Assembly: GCF_032017025.1 (NCBI RefSeq)
Contig: NZ_DALZQO010000017.1
Location: 1 to 64,000, forward strand
DNA length: 64,000 bases
Reading direction: 5' to 3'
Origin: Hydrogenoanaerobacterium sp032017025
GTDB taxonomy: Bacteria; Bacillota; Clostridia; Oscillospirales; Ruminococcaceae
In this document: one piece after another, positions 42,551 through 51,319 of the stretch
Layout of the letters: each line of letters starts with the position of its first letter
How positions within the stretch are numbered: position 1 is the stretch's first letter
Position numbers and translations under genes: made by a program
Notes under the pieces: model-generated
What the model was told of the DNA's origin: nothing
Databases searched by the model: none
What the model saw: the letters and a program-made list of their open reading frames with translations, nothing else

Positions 42551-43564
42551 CTATTTGTTTGGTGCACACACCGATTCCCCAAGCTGTAAAGCGGTAGAAA
42601 GTGTGATGATTTCGGGCCTATACTCGCTATTTTTCGTCAGCCGCGACAGCATTACTTCTGCAACCTGCTCGCCGATTTCTTCAAGCGGTTGAGTAATGAT
42701 GGTAAGCTTTGGTTTGACCACCTGCGAAAGCTGCATGTTATCAAAACCAATGATCGACAGCTCCTGCGGCAATTTAATGCCAAGCTCATTGATTGCAATA
42801 ATCGCACCAAGCGTCATTTCATAGTTGGTGACAAACACTGCAGTCAAATCGCGGTGGCAAGCAAGCATCAGTTTTATGCTTTCGTAGCCACCCTGTACCG
42901 TATAGTCGCTATACTCTACCAGTTCACCGTCGGGGATGAGCCCGTTTTTGATGAATGCCTGGTTGTAGCCGAGCAGACGCTGTTGCGAGGTGAATACCCC
43001 GCGCGGGCCGATGACAATACCGATTCTCTGGTGCCCATTTTCAATCAGGTGAGCGGTTGCTTTTTCAGAAGCACTTACGTTATCCACAACCACCGCATCT
43101 ACACTCTCTTTTAGGTTGCTTATCATACGGTCGATGAGAACAACAGGAATGTTTTTAGCAAGCGCGGGTTCCAAATGCTCACCGTCTTTGCAAACCGGCA
43201 TGTTGATAATTCCATCCACCATTTTATTCACCAAAAATTGTACCGATTCTCGTTCGAGCGCTTCATCGGTACGGCAGTCGCACACAATCACACCGTACCC
43301 TTTTTTACGCAAAATATCTTCGATAATTGTAATAATAGTAGTCACAAAAATATTGCTCAACTCAGGGATTATCACCCCAACCGTTTTAGATTTGCTGGTT
43401 TTAAGCCCGCGTGCAAATTCATTCACGGTAAAATTCAGTTCCTTTATTGCCTGTTCAATAGCAACCCTGTTTTTTTCGAGCACGTTGCCCCCGTTAAAGT
43501 ATTTTGAGATGGTTGCCAAACCCAGGCCGGTATAGTTGGCGATATCTTTCATCGTGGCTGCCAT
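42551..43564 (-). CDS. LacI-family transcriptional regulator
   Basis: The 337-aa protein has the LacI helix-turn-helix (TMKDIANYTGLGLATISKYF, about residues 4-23) with the hinge ELNFTVNEFARGLKTSKSKT, then a periplasmic-binding-like sensor domain (VGVIIPELSNIFVTTI; GVFTSQQRLLGYNQAF; IIGFDNMQLSQVV). It should bind the CGAAACGTTTCG palindromes found upstream of the aldolase, the FGGY kinase and the transporter, and release them on binding a pathway sugar or phosphate. It lies 19 bases after the aldolase gene, so it is in that operon and controls itself. Confidence 0.92.
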   Translation of the reverse strand: MAATMKDIANYTGLGLATISKYFNGGNVLEKNRVAIEQAIKELNFTVNEFARGLKTSKSKTVGVIIPELSNIFVTTIITIIEDILRKKGYGVIVCDCRTDEALERESVQFLVNKMVDGIINMPVCKDGEHLEPALAKNIPVVLIDRMISNLKESVDAVVVDNVSASEKATAHLIENGHQRIGIVIGPRGVFTSQQRLLGYNQAFIKNGLIPDGELVEYSDYTVQGGYESIKLMLACHRDLTAVFVTNYEMTLGAIIAINELGIKLPQELSIIGFDNMQLSQVVKPKLTIITQPLEEIGEQVAEVMLSRLTKNSEYRPEIITLSTALQLGESVCAPNK

Positions 43565-43583
43565 AAAATTTCAACTCCGAAGT

Positions 43584-44432
43584 TTAATATTTCCCCGCGC
43601 ATCCGCAAACAGCCATCCGGTTCTTCACCAGTTCTTTCACTCGTTCTTTGCCTGCTTTTCCGTATGCCTTTGGGTCAAAAGTATCGGGCTTTTCACGCAG
43701 CATATTCTTTACACCATCGCTGTATGCAATACGCAGCTCGGTTGCAAAGTTCACCTTGCAAATTCCCTCTTGGATACATTCTATCACATCTTCATCCAAA
43801 AGTCCCGATGCTCCGTGCAAAACGAGAGGAATCTTTACAATTTTTCGAATCTTTTTCAGACGCTCCACATCCAGTTTGGGTACGCCCGAATAAATACCGT
43901 GTGCAGTTCCAATGGCAACAGCCAACGACGAAACGCCCGTGCGCTCTGTAAATTCCTTAGCCTTAGAGGGGTCGGTATAGCCGCCTGCACCGCCATCCAA
44001 ATCGTCTTCTTTGCCACCAATTTTGCCCAGCTCGGCTTCCACCGGAATTTCGTTGGGTGCGGCAACTTGCACAACACGCTTGGTGACCTCAATATTTTCC
44101 TCAAAGCTGCCGTGAGAACCGTCAATCATTACCGAGGTGTAACCTGCACGGATTGCGCGTACAACAAGGTCAAAGCTGTCTCCATGGTCAAGATGTACCA
44201 CAACGGGAACCGTCGCTTTTTGCGCCAATGCAGCAATGCTTGCATAAAAAAGTTCCAACCCTGCATAGCGCACTGTGGAAGGGGTGGTTTGCAGCATAAC
44301 GGGTGCCCGCAGTTCTTCTGCAGCCTCAATAACGGCCTGTACCATCTCCATATTTTCTACATTAAATGCACCTACAGCGTAGCCTTCTTCTTGAGCACGC
44401 AACAGAATTTTTTCGGAAGTTAGCAGTGGCAT
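43584..44432 (-). CDS. Class II fructose/tagatose-bisphosphate aldolase
   Basis: The 282-aa protein matches the GatY/KbaY/FbaA class II family. Signature segments are AVGAFNVENMEMVQAVI, PVVVHLDHGDSFD (zinc His and catalytic Asp, about residues 77-89), VMIDGSHGSFEENI, VEAELGKIGGKEDD, AIGTAHGIY (zinc His) and PLVLHGASGL (zinc His). It cleaves a ketose 1,6-bisphosphate to dihydroxyacetone phosphate and glyceraldehyde 3-phosphate. It is the first gene of the operon, with two strong LacI-type operators upstream. Together with the PfkB kinase it completes a ketose route to glycolysis. Confidence 0.92.
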   Translation of the reverse strand: MPLLTSEKILLRAQEEGYAVGAFNVENMEMVQAVIEAAEELRAPVMLQTTPSTVRYAGLELFYASIAALAQKATVPVVVHLDHGDSFDLVVRAIRAGYTSVMIDGSHGSFEENIEVTKRVVQVAAPNEIPVEAELGKIGGKEDDLDGGAGGYTDPSKAKEFTERTGVSSLAVAIGTAHGIYSGVPKLDVERLKKIRKIVKIPLVLHGASGLLDEDVIECIQEGICKVNFATELRIAYSDGVKNMLREKPDTFDPKAYGKAGKERVKELVKNRMAVCGCAGKY

Positions 44433-44448
44433 ATGTATCCTTCTTTCT

Positions 44449-44462
44449 CCGAAACGTTTCGG
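44449..44462. promoter_or_regulatory. LacI-type operator 1, upstream of the aldolase
   Basis: CCGAAACGTTTCGG is a perfect 14-base palindrome 17 bases before the start codon, well placed to block transcription. Confidence 0.75.
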
Positions 44463-44570
44463 TTTTTTTGTAAAGGTAACTGTTTTACTGTTGTTTTATA
44501 TAACGTTATTGCTTTTAAACACATCACTATGTAATGCTATTACTCAAAAGGTAATTTTACTTTGACTGTA

Positions 44571-44584
44571 GCGAAACGTTTCGC
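44571..44584. promoter_or_regulatory. LacI-type operator 2, upstream of the aldolase
   Basis: GCGAAACGTTTCGC, a perfect palindrome 122 bases from operator 1. Two sites at this distance would allow DNA looping by a regulator that can tetramerise. The rest of the 225-base gap is AT-rich and holds the promoter. Confidence 0.75.
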
Positions 44585-44657
44585 TTTAATGAAATATTAT
44601 CACGCTTACTCTTATGTGTCAATACTAAAAAATGCTGCTAACTATATGTTATTTAAC

Positions 44658-46265
44658 TTAGTATAAGCTTTCTCGCATCTCGTTTGGTGCTATTTTAAAA
44701 TGCTTTTTGAAACAATAGCTAAAATAATGGGGGTCAGCATATCCTACTGCTTCCGAAATTTCGTAGTTCTTCATCGCCGTTGTACAAATGAGGTCTTTTG
44801 CTTTTTCCATGCGCAGCTCTGTCAAATAGTTACCAAAGGTAACACCCACTTCTTTTTTAAAAACGGCGCGGAAGTAACTGGAGCTCATATGTAAGTGTTT
44901 CGCAGCCATATCTACCGAGAGCGCATCGTTGGCAAGTTGCTCATGTATAAACTGAATTGCCTTTATAACCGCTGCAGAGCAGCCATTCTTACGGTTCTGC
45001 GAAATGCACTTCATCATACAAATGCAAACATTCAGTAAAACTTTTCGCATTTCTTCTACATTGTCGCATTCCAAAACCTTGCGGATATCGCCCAGCTCCA
45101 GCAGCTGCTTTGTATCAAGACGGATGTTGTCTGCTTCTCGCACCACACAAAAAATAATTGTACTGATATAAGCACGAAGCGACTCAATGCTCATAAATTT
45201 TGCAGCTTCCAGCAACAGATTGTCCACAGTTATTTCCAACTTCTTAGGGTTATTTGTCTTCATGCAATCCAACAGCTGCTGTTCCTTTTCCTTATCAAAA
45301 ACAAGTGTGGTATGCCGTTGAGGTTCAACATCGGTTATAAAAATAACCTTGTTGGTGCCGACCGCCCAACGATACCCCAGTGCAGAAATCGCCTCATCGT
45401 AAGAAACATGCACAGAGCTATATTCTTTGCAGATATTTCCCACCCCTATGGTAATGGTAAACTTCATATGCTTTTCGATTGCTTCGCGTATCTCCTGTAA
45501 CGCATAGGCTACTTTTTCCTGCCACTCCTCTATTTCTGTCTCAGCGTCTTTACCCAAAATAGCAGTCACGCCGCTACCGTTAAAAATAGCAGAGCCCACG
45601 CTTTCACGTTCCAAAATCTCTTTTGCAATGTTGTAAACAGCAAAATTCATTAAATCTACCGAATCATCTGTCCACTGTTCGCTGCGTATTCCGTCTTCTG
45701 TCAGTACAGCGACCTGAAATAGGTCTCCCATAAGATAATGCAGCCCTAACAGCTCCGCTTTTTTCTTCGCCTCGGCGTTGGAAATACCCGTTGTAACCAA
45801 AGCAGATAATAATACCATTTGCATTATGGACTCATTCTGCCGGTAAAAATCTTCAAGCCTGGTTCGGTCGTAGTTTCGCTGATATTCTGCGTCAAGCATT
45901 CGCTTTACTTCCTGTAGGCATTCTGAGAGGTTTTGCGCGCTTACCGGCTTCAAAACATATTTTAAAACGTTGAGATCAATTGCTTGCTGAGCATAATTAA
46001 AATCGTTGTAGCCTGTTAAAAAAATTACCTTTACCGTCGGGAAATCACGCCTTAGCTCGTGTGCTACATCAATCCCGCTTACAAAAGGCATATTGATATC
46101 GGTAATTAACAAATCCGGAGGGTCTTTTTCCACTAAATCCAAAACTTCATGGCCATTTGCACAGCACCCAATTAGTTCAAAGCCAAATTTGTTCCACGGA
46201 ATTAATTTGGCTATGTTTCTGCGAACCGGTGCTTCATCATCGGCAAAAATCAGTTTGTACATCAT
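44658..46265 (-). CDS. AraC-type response regulator (YesN-like)
   Basis: The 535-aa protein has a receiver domain (about 1-125): acidic pocket FADDE, phospho-acceptor Asp in LLITDINMPF, KPVS at the end. A long middle region follows, then an AraC C-terminal pair of helix-turn-helix motifs (AAKHLHMSSSYFRAVFKKEV and EISEAVGYADPHYFSYCFKK). YesN-type regulators pair with YesM-type kinases such as the one at 51320, here separated from it by the transporter genes. It should switch on sugar uptake genes when phosphorylated. It has its own region upstream, with TATAAT near 46299 on the minus strand and the transporter terminator before it. Confidence 0.92.
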   Translation of the reverse strand: MMYKLIFADDEAPVRRNIAKLIPWNKFGFELIGCCANGHEVLDLVEKDPPDLLITDINMPFVSGIDVAHELRRDFPTVKVIFLTGYNDFNYAQQAIDLNVLKYVLKPVSAQNLSECLQEVKRMLDAEYQRNYDRTRLEDFYRQNESIMQMVLLSALVTTGISNAEAKKKAELLGLHYLMGDLFQVAVLTEDGIRSEQWTDDSVDLMNFAVYNIAKEILERESVGSAIFNGSGVTAILGKDAETEIEEWQEKVAYALQEIREAIEKHMKFTITIGVGNICKEYSSVHVSYDEAISALGYRWAVGTNKVIFITDVEPQRHTTLVFDKEKEQQLLDCMKTNNPKKLEITVDNLLLEAAKFMSIESLRAYISTIIFCVVREADNIRLDTKQLLELGDIRKVLECDNVEEMRKVLLNVCICMMKCISQNRKNGCSAAVIKAIQFIHEQLANDALSVDMAAKHLHMSSSYFRAVFKKEVGVTFGNYLTELRMEKAKDLICTTAMKNYEISEAVGYADPHYFSYCFKKHFKIAPNEMRESLY

Positions 46266-46345
46266 GTCCGCCCCCTAATTATTAGTTACTCTGATTATAG
46301 CTGATTCTTATACAAAAATCACCAAATTAATCAGAATAGCAGAAC

Positions 46346-46375
46346 AAAGTCTGCGGCAGGCCACCGCAGACTTTT
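46346..46375 (-). terminator. Terminator after the transporter operon
   Basis: AAAGTCTGCGG and CCGCAGACTTT pair over 11 bp around an 8-base loop, about 35 bases after the binding-protein stop. Confidence 0.75.
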
Positions 46376-46410
46376 GGTGCTTTACGAAGATGAAGCAAAG
46401 TCAAAAGTAA

Positions 46411-47439
46411 TTACTGGTTCAGAATGCTCTCCATAGCCGGACTTGTATAGTTATCAACGGTAATCATAGTAACACCGGTGTCAACATCTTTTTGAGCCGG
46501 AGCTTTGCCTGCAAGAATGTCGAGAACTATCTGCACGCCCATAGAGCCCATCATGGTTGGCATCTGCACAGCTGTACCTTTGATGGTTCCTGCCTTTAAC
46601 CCTGCTTTGATGTCATCAGAGTTATCGAAGCCTACAACCATAATGCTGTCGCCTTTGCCTTTTTCGGTTACTGCCTGAGCAACGCCTACCGCAGATTGGT
46701 CATTTGCGCCCCAAATGCCTTTGAGATCAGGGTTAGCGGTAATAAAGTCTGTTGCCTGGTTAGCAGCTTTTATTGGGTCTGAATCGCAGTACTGCACGCC
46801 TACAATTTCAATGTCTTTATGGTTGTTTTTAATTTCTTCTGTAAACCCTGTTTCACGGTCAATGGCGGTTTGGGTACCTGCTGCAAAGTTTACAATTGCA
46901 ATTTTACCCTTGTCACCAATCAAGTTTGCCATTAGCTTGGCACATTCTGCACCGGCCTGTACGTTGTTTGTGGCAAGAAAAGCGTCATAAACAGGTTCAG
47001 AGATACCGGAATCGATCATTACAACAGGAATATTGGCGTCTTTAGCCTTTTGCACGGGAGCAATCAGAGCATCTTTGTCGCAAGCCGCAAGGATAATTCC
47101 GTCGTAATCGTCGTTGATGCAAGTTTCAATAATCTGTACCTGTTTATCAATATCGGCTTCTGTCGGTGGCCCAAGGTGGGTAATTTCGACATTACCCAGC
47201 TCTTTGGCTTTTTCCTCTGCTGCTTTTTTGACGGTTTGCCAGTAAGGAGAATCCACCATTTTTGTTACAAGAGCAATTTTAATGATCTCTTTTTCCGGAG
47301 CTTCAGAGGATGCTTCTACAGACGCTTTAGAAGATGATTCTGCCGGTGCCGCCGAACTGGGGGCCGGGCTGCTGCCGCATCCGGCAAACATAGATACAAC
47401 AAGAACCAATGCCAAGAGGATACCAATTGTCTTTTTCAT
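46411..47439 (-). CDS. Sugar ABC transporter substrate-binding lipoprotein (RbsB-like)
   Basis: The 342-aa protein has a lipoprotein signal (MKKTIGILLALVLVVSMFAG followed by the lipobox Cys), a Ser/Ala-rich linker to about residue 50, then a type-I periplasmic-binding fold of the sugar class: KIALVTKMVDSPYWQTVKKA, CINDDYDGIILAACDKDALI, IPVVMIDSGIS, GIWGANDQSAVGVAQAV and MVVGFDNSDDIKAGLKAG. It collects a monosaccharide or polyol outside the membrane and passes it to the permease at 47506. It is the last gene of the transporter operon. Confidence 0.92.
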   Translation of the reverse strand: MKKTIGILLALVLVVSMFAGCGSSPAPSSAAPAESSSKASVEASSEAPEKEIIKIALVTKMVDSPYWQTVKKAAEEKAKELGNVEITHLGPPTEADIDKQVQIIETCINDDYDGIILAACDKDALIAPVQKAKDANIPVVMIDSGISEPVYDAFLATNNVQAGAECAKLMANLIGDKGKIAIVNFAAGTQTAIDRETGFTEEIKNNHKDIEIVGVQYCDSDPIKAANQATDFITANPDLKGIWGANDQSAVGVAQAVTEKGKGDSIMVVGFDNSDDIKAGLKAGTIKGTAVQMPTMMGSMGVQIVLDILAGKAPAQKDVDTGVTMITVDNYTSPAMESILNQ

Positions 47440-47505
47440 AAGTACAACTCCTTTTTATTTGGTAACTTTGCATATAAATGAACCGCTTTTTGCGGTTTGC
47501 GACGA

Positions 47506-48522
47506 TTAAAAACCTTGTTTTTTTCTTCGTTTGGTGTCGTACCAAACTCCGATGACGATAATGGTACCGATAATAACCATCTGCACAAAAGCATCTACCT
47601 TTAAAAGATTTAAACCGTTGCGCAATACACCCATTACAAATGCGCCAATTATGGTACCGAGAATTCCGCCTTCACCACCCATTACAGAGGTTCCGCCGAT
47701 AACTGCTGCCGCAATGCCCTCAAGCTCATAGCCGGTACCTGCATTGGATTGCGCAGAGGCAAGCCGCGCAGCCAAAAGAATACCTGCAGTAGCCGCTGTC
47801 GCACCACAGATGACATACGCCGTAAGCTTTGTGCGGACGGTGTTGACGCCCGAAAGCTTTGCTGCCTCCTCGTTGGAACCGGTGGCATACAATCTTCGCC
47901 CAAAGCCTGTTCTGGACAGAATAATACCAAGTATGATAGCTGCAGTGAGCATAATGATTGTGGGAAAGGGGATGTTGCCGAAAATAGTACCGCCGCCAAT
48001 AAATTTAAACGACGCCACAATTTCTTTATTCTCCAATGCCTGCACCGAAACAGGCTTGCCTTGGCCAACCAATTGGGTAAGCCCGCGAAATGCGTATTGT
48101 GTACCCAGCGTAGCGATGAACGGCGTAACGTTTAATTTTGTGACGAACAAGCCGTTGATTAAGCCTGCCAGTGAACCTGCCAATAAGCCTGAAGCGATGG
48201 CAAGGGGGATGCCAAGCCCCATTGACAGTGCTTTTGCGCACACAATACCCCCAAACCCAACTACCGAGCCGGCTGAAAGATCCGTTCCACCGGTAATTAG
48301 TACAAACGTAAGCCCAAAGCCCAGTACTGCGTAAGGTGTTACCTGCAGCGCAATGGTAAGCAGGTTATCAAGTTTCAGAAAGCTCCCTTGGGTGAGAATA
48401 CCGAATAAAATAATAAGAGCGATTAAGACACCAAATACCAAAAACTTTTGCAAAAACTCATTCTTGCCGGTCTGTAGCCTTGCTTCTGGTTTTTTTGTTG
48501 AATATTTTAATGGAGCAGACAT
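47506..48522 (-). CDS. Sugar ABC transporter permease (RbsC-like)
   Basis: I place the ATG at 48522, one base after the ATPase stop, with GAAAGGGTG before it. The 338-aa protein has about ten membrane spans of the BPD_transp_2 family; PYAVLGFGLTFVLITGGTDL, DLSAGSVVGFGGIV and GIAAAVIGGTSVMGGEGGI are typical. It forms the channel of an RbsABC-type importer, normally as a dimer. It lies between the ATPase and the binding protein. Confidence 0.92.
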   Translation of the reverse strand: MSAPLKYSTKKPEARLQTGKNEFLQKFLVFGVLIALIILFGILTQGSFLKLDNLLTIALQVTPYAVLGFGLTFVLITGGTDLSAGSVVGFGGIVCAKALSMGLGIPLAIASGLLAGSLAGLINGLFVTKLNVTPFIATLGTQYAFRGLTQLVGQGKPVSVQALENKEIVASFKFIGGGTIFGNIPFPTIIMLTAAIILGIILSRTGFGRRLYATGSNEEAAKLSGVNTVRTKLTAYVICGATAATAGILLAARLASAQSNAGTGYELEGIAAAVIGGTSVMGGEGGILGTIIGAFVMGVLRNGLNLLKVDAFVQMVIIGTIIVIGVWYDTKRRKKQGF

Positions 48523-48523
48523 A

Positions 48524-50026
48524 TCAAGCACCCTTTCTATCTTCAATTTGCAGCCCTGCCGCGTAGCGCAGAATTTTTTCTTGTGTTGCTTCTTCTCGGC
48601 TGAGCTCGCCGTTTATGGAGCCACCGTGCATAACCAAAATGCGGTCGCTCATACCGAGAATTTCCGGCAGATCAGACGAAATCATAATAATGGCAACTCC
48701 ATTGTCGCTCAGCCTGTTCATGAGTTCATAAACCTCATATTTTGCAGCCACATCAATGCCTCGAGTGGGTTCATCAAAAATAAGCACTTTAATGTCGTTG
48801 CACAGCCATTTGGCTAAAACAATTTTTTGCTGATTGCCCCCTGAAAGATTGGTTACTTTTTGACGCATGCTTGGGGTTTTAATGCGCAAACTCTCAATAT
48901 ATTCCAGCGCGTTTTTCTCTGCTTCGGTTGTATTTACAAAGCCGTTTTTGCACAGATTGGGGATATGTGCCAAATTGATATTGCGTTCCACCGTCATATT
49001 CAGCGCCAAGCCATCTTTCTTGCGGTCTTCTGTGATATATCCAATTCCGTTTTTAATGGCTGCGGTTATGGAGTTGATTGTAACGGCCTTACCCTCAATA
49101 AAAATCTCTTTGCTTAATGTTTTATCAGCACCAAAAATAGCCTTTGCAAGTTCGGTACGCCCTGCGCCCATAAGCCCGGCAATACCCACAATTTCACCGG
49201 CACGCACCTTAATGTTTTCTACATTCACCTTGCTGCTTACAATGTTTCTGGCTTCAAACAGCACTTCGCCTATTTCACGTTGATAAATAGGGAACTTCGC
49301 ACTCAGTTCACGCCCCACCATCATCTGCACCAAACGGTCAATTGTTACATCTGCATAATTTTCAGTGCCTATGTACTGGCCGTCGCGTATAACCGAGACA
49401 CGGTCTGTAATTCGAGAAAGCTCTTCAAGCCGGTGAGAAATATAAATCATTCCCACGCCTTTTTTCTTTAGCTTATGGATAATTGCAAACAATCTCTCTA
49501 TTTCCGAATCAGTAAGCGCAGCTGTCGGCTCATCTAAAACGAGAATTTTTGAGTTAAAAGAAATAGCCTTTGCAATCTCTACCATTTGCTGCTCCGCTAC
49601 GCTGAGTGTACGAATACGTGCTTTGGGATTGATGGAAAGCCCGAGTTCGTTTAAAATCTCTTGTGTTTGTTCAATCAGTTTTTTGTCGTTTACAAACGCA
49701 CCTTTTTTGGGTTGCCGATCCAGCCAAATGTTATCCGCTACGGTCAAATGAGAGCAAAGATTAAACTCCTGGAAAATAATACTAATACCCAGTTGCTGAG
49801 CTTTTTTGGTATTTTCAATCGTTACTTTTTCTCCATTGATGTAGATTTCGCCCTCATCTGCCTGATAAACACCTGAAAGCACTTTCATTAATGTGGATTT
49901 ACCAGCGCCATTTTCACCGCACAACGCGTGAACTTCGCCGGGATATAAAGTCAGACTGACATCGCTTAAAGCCTTAACACCCGGAAAAACCTTTGAGATG
50001 TTGCACATCTTAAGCAGTTCTGACAT
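48524..50026 (-). CDS. Sugar ABC transporter ATPase (RbsA/MglA-like, two domains)
   Basis: The ATG at 50026 follows AAAGGGGTGAG (about 500 aa). Two ABC cassettes are fused, as usual for sugar importers of this class. The first has CGENGAGKST (Walker A), LSVAEQQMVEIAKAI (signature region) and ILVLDEPTAAL (Walker B). The second has a degenerate Walker A (GLMGAGRTEL), LSGGNQQKIVLAKWL and LIFDEPTRGID. It powers uptake of the sugar. A perfect LacI-type operator lies 25 bases upstream of the start. Confidence 0.93.
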   Translation of the reverse strand: MSELLKMCNISKVFPGVKALSDVSLTLYPGEVHALCGENGAGKSTLMKVLSGVYQADEGEIYINGEKVTIENTKKAQQLGISIIFQEFNLCSHLTVADNIWLDRQPKKGAFVNDKKLIEQTQEILNELGLSINPKARIRTLSVAEQQMVEIAKAISFNSKILVLDEPTAALTDSEIERLFAIIHKLKKKGVGMIYISHRLEELSRITDRVSVIRDGQYIGTENYADVTIDRLVQMMVGRELSAKFPIYQREIGEVLFEARNIVSSKVNVENIKVRAGEIVGIAGLMGAGRTELAKAIFGADKTLSKEIFIEGKAVTINSITAAIKNGIGYITEDRKKDGLALNMTVERNINLAHIPNLCKNGFVNTTEAEKNALEYIESLRIKTPSMRQKVTNLSGGNQQKIVLAKWLCNDIKVLIFDEPTRGIDVAAKYEVYELMNRLSDNGVAIIMISSDLPEILGMSDRILVMHGGSINGELSREEATQEKILRYAAGLQIEDRKGA

Positions 50027-50050
50027 CACGCTCACCCCTTTTGCTGTTTT

Positions 50051-50064
50051 GCGAAACGTTTCGC
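50051..50064. promoter_or_regulatory. LacI-type operator upstream of the transporter
   Basis: GCGAAACGTTTCGC, identical to the site at 44571. It puts the transporter under the same regulator as the catabolic operon. Confidence 0.75.
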
Positions 50065-50277
50065 TCTATGGATATATCATAGCAAAGTCTCAGGGCGATA
50101 AGAATATAAAAAATTACTGTAATGAGGTAAAATACGATTTTTACTTCGACATTTTTTTATGATTTGTTTCAAAATATATCTCCCTGCAAAGGGAATTACG
50201 CAGCTTTTGAAAAGCAAGCAGATTGCAGACTGCCAAGAAAACCGCTTAGAATTTCATCTGAAACAACCTAAAAATGC

Positions 50278-50317
50278 AAACCCCCATAGCACTTTATTTG
50301 TGCTATGGGGGTTTTTC
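50278..50317 (-). terminator. Terminator after the sensory binding protein
   Basis: AAACCCCCATAGCAC and GTGCTATGGGGGTTT pair perfectly over 15 bp, with T-rich tails on the plus strand and fewer on the minus strand. Confidence 0.75.
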
Positions 50318-50355
50318 TATTGTACAATCGTACAATAAAGTAATTTGATCTATTT

Positions 50356-51306
50356 TTAATAGAATGGAAAAATTAGCTGCTGCACCTCTTCCGAAAACAT
50401 GTTTTCCTTATCAACCACACAAACGGCTGTATCAATATTTCTTTCTACCCGTTCATTTTTAAGTATCTTGTAAGTAGCCTGTACGCTAAAATATCCCATC
50501 AGGTAAGGGTTCTGCAAAACAGCAACCTTTAAAATATTCTCTTCCATATACTCGGCTTGTTCTACAGTGCAGTCGATTGCCGCCAAAAAAACATCTTCGC
50601 GCCCAAGTTCTGCAAGTGCACGGGCAGCACCGGTTGCTGCTTGTGCGTTCAACCCTGCAATTACAGTCATGTCAGGGTAGTTTTTTATCATTTCAAGCGT
50701 AAGCTCCTTGGCTAAATCGATATCAGAGTCACAATAAACAGTGTTAACAATGCTCATATCGGTATTTTGCGTTATATAATCGGTAAAACCTGCATAGCGC
50801 TCTTTTGATGGCGAGGAGTTTTTTACAAAACTTACCACCCCAATTTTAGCGTCACTCGTTTTTACCCGCTCTGCCACTTCGGCAGCCAGAACGGCACCTG
50901 CTTTGATATTATCGGTGGATACAAATGATTTCCATCGGTCGCTGTCCACAGCGGAATCCAGCATGATTACGGGTATACCCGCATCGACGACGCTTTCCAT
51001 TGGTTCTGCCATCATAGCATAATCTGCGGCGGCCAAAATTATAGCGTCTGGCTTACGTGTTACGCTTTGCTCAATAATACGAACTTGATTGCGGTAATTC
51101 TTCTCCTCATCAGGGCCAAGAAACCGCAAATTAATGTTGTATTTTGCCCCAGCTGCTTTCGCCCCGTCATAGACACTGTCCCAAAAGTCGGAGTTGGTTG
51201 ATTTTACAATCAGGTCAACCTGATACTCTTTCTTTACAGTGCTGCAGGAAGCAAGGGTAAACACTATCAGCATTGCCCAAAGTATAGCCAAAATTCGCCT
51301 TATCAT
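50356..51306 (-). CDS. Sugar-binding lipoprotein linked to the sensor kinase
   Basis: I choose the ATG at 51306 after GGGGGGAAC (316 aa). It has a lipoprotein signal (IRRILAILWAMLIVFTLASC) and a type-I binding-protein fold (VDLIVKSTNSDFWDSVYDGA; KPDAIILAADYAMM; GIPVIMLDSAVDSD; VIAGLNAQAATGAARAL). It is distinct from the transporter's own binding protein. Its stop-to-start link with the histidine kinase (the two genes nearly touch) suggests that it presents the sugar to the kinase's extracellular domain. Confidence 0.88.
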   Translation of the reverse strand: MIRRILAILWAMLIVFTLASCSTVKKEYQVDLIVKSTNSDFWDSVYDGAKAAGAKYNINLRFLGPDEEKNYRNQVRIIEQSVTRKPDAIILAAADYAMMAEPMESVVDAGIPVIMLDSAVDSDRWKSFVSTDNIKAGAVLAAEVAERVKTSDAKIGVVSFVKNSSPSKERYAGFTDYITQNTDMSIVNTVYCDSDIDLAKELTLEMIKNYPDMTVIAGLNAQAATGAARALAELGREDVFLAAIDCTVEQAEYMEENILKVAVLQNPYLMGYFSVQATYKILKNERVERNIDTAVCVVDKENMFSEEVQQLIFPFY

Positions 51307-51319
51307 TTTGTTCCCCCCC

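Larger units (their letters stand above)
50036..50355. other. Gap upstream of the transporter operon
   Basis: It contains the operator at 50051-50064, an AT-rich stretch that should hold the transporter promoter, a terminator (50278-50317) and a small palindrome TTGTACAATCGTACAA (50321-50336). No gene is seen. Confidence 0.6.

Noticed and set aside
44449..50064. CcpA cre sites
   Set aside because: The palindromes lack the TG..CA ends of the cre consensus, and a LacI gene lies inside the locus.
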